Part shown: piece by piece, positions 40,248-43,746 of the stretch
How positions within the stretch are numbered: position 1 is the stretch's first letter
How the letters are laid out: each line of letters opens with the position of its first letter
Origin: an uncultured bacterium
GTDB taxonomy: Bacteria > Cyanobacteriota > Vampirovibrionia > Gastranaerophilales > Gastranaerophilaceae
Reading direction: 5' to 3'
NCBI GenBank assembly: GCA_900549855.1
Contig: URPS01000016.1
Span: 1-43,746, forward strand
DNA length: 43,746 nt
Translations under genes and position numbers: made by a program
Notes under the pieces: generated by a model
What the model was told of the DNA's origin: nothing
The model's database searches: none
Seen by the model: only the letters and a program-made list of their open reading frames with translations

Positions 40248-41060
40248 CTACACCTTCGCTTTCAATTTAGAAAAAACATTCTTAATTTTTGCCATAAATC
40301 CTTTTGGTTCGTCTAAGTCCAAGAATGGGACTTCTTCGCCCAAAATTCTTTTTGCCACATTTCTGTATGCTTTACCTGCTAATGCATTTTCATCATTAAC
40401 AATAGGCTCACCTTTGTTTGTAGATGTGATAATGCCTGTGTCTTCCGGAATTATACCAACCAATTGGCAAGAAAGAATTTCTACAACATCATCTACGCTC
40501 ATCATTTCATTTGATTTAATCAAACTTGGACGAACTCTGTTTAAAAGAAGCTTATAGCTTTTTATTTCTTCTTTTGATTCTAATAAACCGATAATTCTAT
40601 CAGCATCTCTTATCGCAGACATTTCTGGAGTCGTAACAACGATTGCTTCACTGGCTCCGGCAACTGCGTTTTGGAAGCCTTGTTCAATACCTGCCGGACA
40701 GTCTACTAGGACAAAATCATTTTCTTCTTTCAAAGTGTCGCAGATTTCTTTTAGTTGCTCTGCGTTAACTGCGGTTTTATCCCTTGTTTGAGCGGCAGCA
40801 AGTAATGAAAGGTTCGGATTCTTTTTGTCTTTAACCAAAGCTTGTTTTAGTTTACAACGCTCTTCAATAACGTCAACAATTGTATACACAATTCTATTTT
40901 CAAGTCCTAAAAGTAAATCAAGGTTTCTCAAACCTAAATCTGTATCAATAAGGACAACTTTATATCCGGCTTTTGCAAGCGCTGTACCGATGTTTGCGCT
41001 CGTAGTTGTTTTTCCTACTCCGCCTTTTCCGGATGTAATTACTATTACTCGACCAGTCAT
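40248..41060 (-). CDS. minD: Septum-site determining ATPase MinD
   Basis: 270 residues, normal length. The deviant Walker A is GKGGVGKTT near the N-terminus, and switch regions IDTDLGLRNLDLLLGLENR and FVLVDCPAGIEQG follow. The C-terminal amphipathic helix (MAKIKNVFSKLKAK) is the membrane-targeting sequence. MinD binds the membrane in its ATP form, recruits MinC to block FtsZ at the poles, and is released by MinE. It overlaps minC by one base (TAATG) and is followed by minE after one base, so the three are translated together. Confidence 0.98.
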   Translation of the reverse strand: MTGRVIVITSGKGGVGKTTTSANIGTALAKAGYKVVLIDTDLGLRNLDLLLGLENRIVYTIVDVIEERCKLKQALVKDKKNPNLSLLAAAQTRDKTAVNAEQLKEICDTLKEENDFVLVDCPAGIEQGFQNAVAGASEAIVVTTPEMSAIRDADRIIGLLESKEEIKSYKLLLNRVRPSLIKSNEMMSVDDVVEILSCQLVGIIPEDTGIITSTNKGEPIVNDENALAGKAYRNVAKRILGEEVPFLDLDEPKGFMAKIKNVFSKLKAKV

Positions 41061-42064
41061 TAATCTCTCCTTAATTTTTTATAAATAACAATTTTTCCGT
41101 CTTCAATCTGAGCTTCTTCAGGGGTAAACTCATTTGTTTTTTGAACATAAGGTACATTTAAAGTATCATTACGTCTAGCGTACAACCCTGCAATTCTTAA
41201 TTGGATTGCATTCAATTTTAGAGCTCTAACTTTTGAAGTTATGTTTCCGTGTGAACCGGCATGAGCAATACCGCCCAAAATACCCCACACTGTGATATCA
41301 CCGCTTGCAACTATTTCACTTCCTGGGTGAGCATCACCGATAATTAAAATATTTCCTTCATAGCTTACTGTTTGTCCGGAACGCAGTGTTTGGTTTATAT
41401 ACAATGTTGGCAAACTTTCTGTATTAACAGAGTTTTCTTCTGCTCCTTCCGGTAAAACATCACCTGTATCCAAAAGAATATATTTGCTTGAATCTTCTGC
41501 CTTGAATAACCCTTCGTTTGCAGCTAAAGATTCAAAGTCAGTATTTAAGTGTTCTGATGGAATAATTTCAGATAATTCTTCCATAGATTGTTCGTCATAG
41601 ATATCTTCAATGCCGTCAGTAGTTTCAATAGTGCCGGAAGTTCCAATATCACTGTCAGCGTGAACTTCTACTGTTTTATTTTCTTCAATTTTCTCTTCTA
41701 CAGGTTCTTCTGTTTTTACAACAACTGCTTCTTCTTTTACTTCATCAGATGGAGTGCAAACAATTGCTGCTTCTGAATTATCAGAAATTTCAGAAATAAT
41801 TATCCCTAAACTAACAGCAGATGCTTCTGTTTGTTCTGAATTTGTATCAATAAAAGCAATACTCGCATCCATTGATTCAATCAAAGCTTTTATACTAAGA
41901 AGTTGTGATTGTTTTAAATCAAGATTACCCAATTTTAAACAAACATTTTTACCTTTTACATCAGGATGTTCCATTATTGAACTAAGCTCAAACACAAGTT
42001 GCGTAGTATTTTTAGCATCACTTAGGTCTATAATGAACCCATTTTCTACAAAACCTTTTTCCAT
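41060..42064 (-). CDS. minC: Septum-site determining protein MinC with an extended acidic linker
   Basis: 334 residues, longer than the common 220-270. The N-terminal FtsZ-antagonising domain is about 1-95. The C-terminal beta-helix dimer domain (about 220-310) has TLRSGQTVSYEGNILIIGDAHPGSEIVASGDITVWG, GIAHAG and IRIAGLYAR-type sequence (LRIAGLYARRND), diagnostic for MinC. Between them lies a Glu/Val/Asp/Ser-rich linker of about 120 residues. MinC is carried by MinD and prevents FtsZ assembly away from midcell. First gene of the minCDE operon; its promoter is not clear. Confidence 0.95.
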   Translation of the reverse strand: MEKGFVENGFIIDLSDAKNTTQLVFELSSIMEHPDVKGKNVCLKLGNLDLKQSQLLSIKALIESMDASIAFIDTNSEQTEASAVSLGIIISEISDNSEAAIVCTPSDEVKEEAVVVKTEEPVEEKIEENKTVEVHADSDIGTSGTIETTDGIEDIYDEQSMEELSEIIPSEHLNTDFESLAANEGLFKAEDSSKYILLDTGDVLPEGAEENSVNTESLPTLYINQTLRSGQTVSYEGNILIIGDAHPGSEIVASGDITVWGILGGIAHAGSHGNITSKVRALKLNAIQLRIAGLYARRNDTLNVPYVQKTNEFTPEEAQIEDGKIVIYKKLRRD

Positions 42065-42167
42065 TTATAATTCCCAAATAATCTACAACATGTAAAGAAT
42101 ATCTTAAATATCGTTTCAATTCAATAAAGTATGACACAATGTAAAGTTGAATAGGGAAGGATGTGTT

Positions 42168-42208
42168 TTGGGAGTTGAAAGTTGAAAATTGAAAGTGGAA
42201 AGTTGTTA
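42168..42208. repeat. GAAAGTTGAAA-type dispersed repeat, copy 3
   Basis: Tandem-like units GAGTTGAAAGTTGAAAATTG and GAAAGTGGAAAGTTG, related to 11976-12003 and 27196-27225. Lies in the 255-base gap upstream of minC beside repeat A copy 4. Confidence 0.6.
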
Positions 42209-42228
42209 AAAAAAATTAAAGAGAAAGA

Positions 42229-42300
42229 CTAACACCCACCCGCATTCGTATCTTTCGCACAGCTCAAGAGCGACTGCGACCTCCCTAGTTAGGGAGGTGA
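42229..42300 (-). repeat. Dispersed repeat A, copy 4
   Basis: Reverse orientation: AACACCCACCCGCATTCGTA, GCTCAAGAGCGACTGCGACC and the stem CCTCCCTA-GT-TAGGGAGG (about 42280-42297). Located between minC and the M16 sequence. Confidence 0.85.
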
Positions 42301-42319
42301 GGTGAAATTATAAATTCTA

Positions 42320-43746
42320 CTACTGTGGCATCAAAACAGATATCACAGCGTGATTAATGTCTAAATATTTTTTTGCGGCTTCTTGCAAATATTCTTTTGT
42401 CATACTATCACAAGTTGGCATATAGTTTTCAGCAAGCTCCAACTCATCACAAACGGTCATATAATAACCGATAGCTTCTCCAATATCCGAAACCGTTTCG
42501 GCTTCACACGCAAATCGAGATTTTAATTTCTTTTTAGCTTTATTGAGTTCTCTGTCCGTAATATCAGTTTTAACTTTTTCCAATTCTTCTTTAACAAGTT
42601 CAATTGCCTTTTCTTTGAATTTAGGTTCAAAGTTTGCCTGCACAAAGAAATTGCATCCATCACGGAAAGAATAGTTTTCAGCATCAATCATATTAAAAAT
42701 ATGTTCTTTTTGGTTTTCAATCAAATTGTTATACAATCTTGAACTTGCACCTTCGCCAAGAATTATGGCAAGCATTTCTAAAGCAATTAAGTTCTTTAAA
42801 TCTTTTGCAGGCGCACCTAAAAATCCGAACATCATAAATGAAGAATTTATATTCGCTTTGTTTTCGATATAAACCGTTTCTGCTACAGGTCTATCCGGCA
42901 AAATATCTCTAATAGGCGGACGTGGTCTTTCGCCCCAGTCAAAACCTTCTTCTACACGTTTCAGGATGTCTTCAGAATTAAAATCGCCGACAATGATTGT
43001 TGTAACGTTTTCTGGAGAGTAGAACGTTCTATAATAATTCATAATTTCTTCTTGAGAAACTTGTGAGATAATTTCAGGCGTTCCAATAACATCACGTTTG
43101 TATGGATGAGAAGTGTACATAGCTTTATTTGTAGCGTTGTATACTTTTGTCCAAGGCTGGTCTTTTCTCATACGGATTTCTTCTATTACAACGTGGCGTT
43201 CTCTTTTATCCGTAACTTTTTTATCGTTAACGTCAAATGGTGCGCCCATTTCGTAATCAGGAATAACAGGATCAATCATCATGTCTGCGTGCAATTCCAA
43301 TGCTTTATAGAAATTTTCATTGTTTTCACCTTTTACCATTGTATAATATGGTTCCAAATAAGTTCCTGATGATTTAGTAGTATTTAGATTGTTATATTTT
43401 ACAAAATCCCACAAATCATCTGACCTATATAATACATCTGGTTTTACGTTATGATATACTTTTAATACTTCTGATTGAACATTATATAAAAATTCTGGAT
43501 ATATAAAGTGTTTTGAAATATCTTCTGGTATTTCTTCATCTAAATTTACAAATAACGTATTATATATATTTCTATATGCCATAGCTATTGGGTCTGTCCT
43601 ATCTGTAATATAATATCTCATTGTTCCATCATATGCATTTATAATTACCTTTACAGAATTTCTAATATAGTTAATATCTCTAGTTGTTTTCTCATGTTCT
43701 ATTTCTGTATATTGTGAATATGGATAACTACTTGAAATTGTGTATG
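42320..43746 (-). CDS. Chimeric gene: UPF0182 segment joined in frame to an M16 peptidase without its zinc motif (5' end outside window)
   Basis: The frame is open to the right edge; 475 residues are visible. The first about 140 (43746 to about 43330) match UPF0182 membrane proteins: NYIRNSVKVIINAYDGT, RTDPIAMAYRNIY, YPEFLYNVQSEVLKVYH and YLEPYYTM. After GENNENF (about 43310-43335) the sequence becomes an M16 peptidase: YKALELHADMMIDPVIP, RHVVIEEIRMR, YKRDVIGTPE, FYSPENVTTIIVGDF and GEGASSRLYNNL. The M16 part lacks its first about 90 residues, including HxxEH, so it cannot be an active zinc enzyme by itself. Codon use changes at the same place: ATA is frequent for Ile before the join and rare after it. 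This could be a recombination product or a join made during assembly. Confidence 0.75.
   Translation of the reverse strand, partial: YTISSSYPYSQYTEIEHEKTTRDINYIRNSVKVIINAYDGTMRYYITDRTDPIAMAYRNIYNTLFVNLDEEIPEDISKHFIYPEFLYNVQSEVLKVYHNVKPDVLYRSDDLWDFVKYNNLNTTKSSGTYLEPYYTMVKGENNENFYKALELHADMMIDPVIPDYEMGAPFDVNDKKVTDKRERHVVIEEIRMRKDQPWTKVYNATNKAMYTSHPYKRDVIGTPEIISQVSQEEIMNYYRTFYSPENVTTIIVGDFNSEDILKRVEEGFDWGERPRPPIRDILPDRPVAETVYIENKANINSSFMMFGFLGAPAKDLKNLIALEMLAIILGEGASSRLYNNLIENQKEHIFNMIDAENYSFRDGCNFFVQANFEPKFKEKAIELVKEELEKVKTDITDRELNKAKKKLKSRFACEAETVSDIGEAIGYYMTVCDELELAENYMPTCDSMTKEYLQEAAKKYLDINHAVISVLMPQ

Overview
The window is an AT-rich bacterial chromosome segment. It shows a diderm envelope (an MlaA domain, a TolC/NodT-type outer-membrane factor with an RND pump, many Sec signal peptides), a complete minCDE operon, and fermentative energy metabolism (pyruvate formate-lyase and an ADP-forming acetyl-CoA synthetase). 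This combination, with cyanobacterial-style two-component proteins and many short-leader hypothetical proteins, fits a non-photosynthetic relative of Cyanobacteria (Vampirovibrionia/'Melainabacteria', Gastranaerophilales-like, probably gut-associated). The lineage is an inference from gene content, not a phylogenetic result. I see no tRNA, rRNA, CRISPR array, insertion sequence or phage module.

Layout. 1-5.2 kb: the 3' end of an unknown gene, a small orphan gene, argS (-), a sugar-type solute-binding lipoprotein (-), a small periplasmic protein (-) and a membrane protein (-). 5.2-8.9 kb: a + strand cluster of two small membrane proteins (one only 35 aa) and a large SF1 helicase with a C-terminal nuclease-like domain. 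9.1-11.9 kb: ADP-forming acetyl-CoA synthetase and a membrane-anchored low-complexity protein. 12.3-17.2 kb (-): a 1627-aa protein with a hydrophobic hairpin-like segment, a transglutaminase-like Cys-His-Asp domain, three internal repeats and an acidic Pro/Ser-rich tail. 17.6-20.6 kb (+): an MlaA-alpha/beta-hydrolase fusion, a DUF4186 protein and a YbaK-type deacylase. 20.7-23.3 kb (-): a two-module M16 peptidase. 23.6-27.1 kb (+): a translationally coupled trio of receiver-PAS-histidine kinase, NarL-type regulator and a protein of unknown function. 27.4-29.9 kb (+): pyruvate formate-lyase split into a 694-aa body and a separate 86-aa glycyl-radical domain. 30.0-36.8 kb: a tripartite RND efflux operon (-) divergent from a LysR regulator (+). 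36.9-39.6 kb (+): an alpha-oxoamine synthase and a ferritin-like diiron-type protein. 39.7-42.1 kb (-): minC-minD-minE. 42.3-43.7 kb (-): an open-ended gene joining a UPF0182 segment to a headless M16 peptidase.

How the genes work together. Split PFL turns pyruvate into formate and acetyl-CoA, and the ADP-forming synthetase turns acetyl-CoA into acetate and ATP. All three polypeptides end in unusual Cys-rich tails. The envelope genes (RND pump, MlaA fusion, M16 peptidases, lipoprotein) suggest active outer-membrane maintenance and export. MinCDE places the division site.

The most unusual items are the split PFL, the shared Cys-rich tails, the large transglutaminase-like protein, the MlaA-hydrolase fusion, a hairpin repeat that supplies a ribosome-binding site, promoters whose predicted start falls on or next to a start codon, and the UPF0182/M16 chimera, which may be an assembly join. 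Intergenic DNA carries several dispersed palindromic repeat families.
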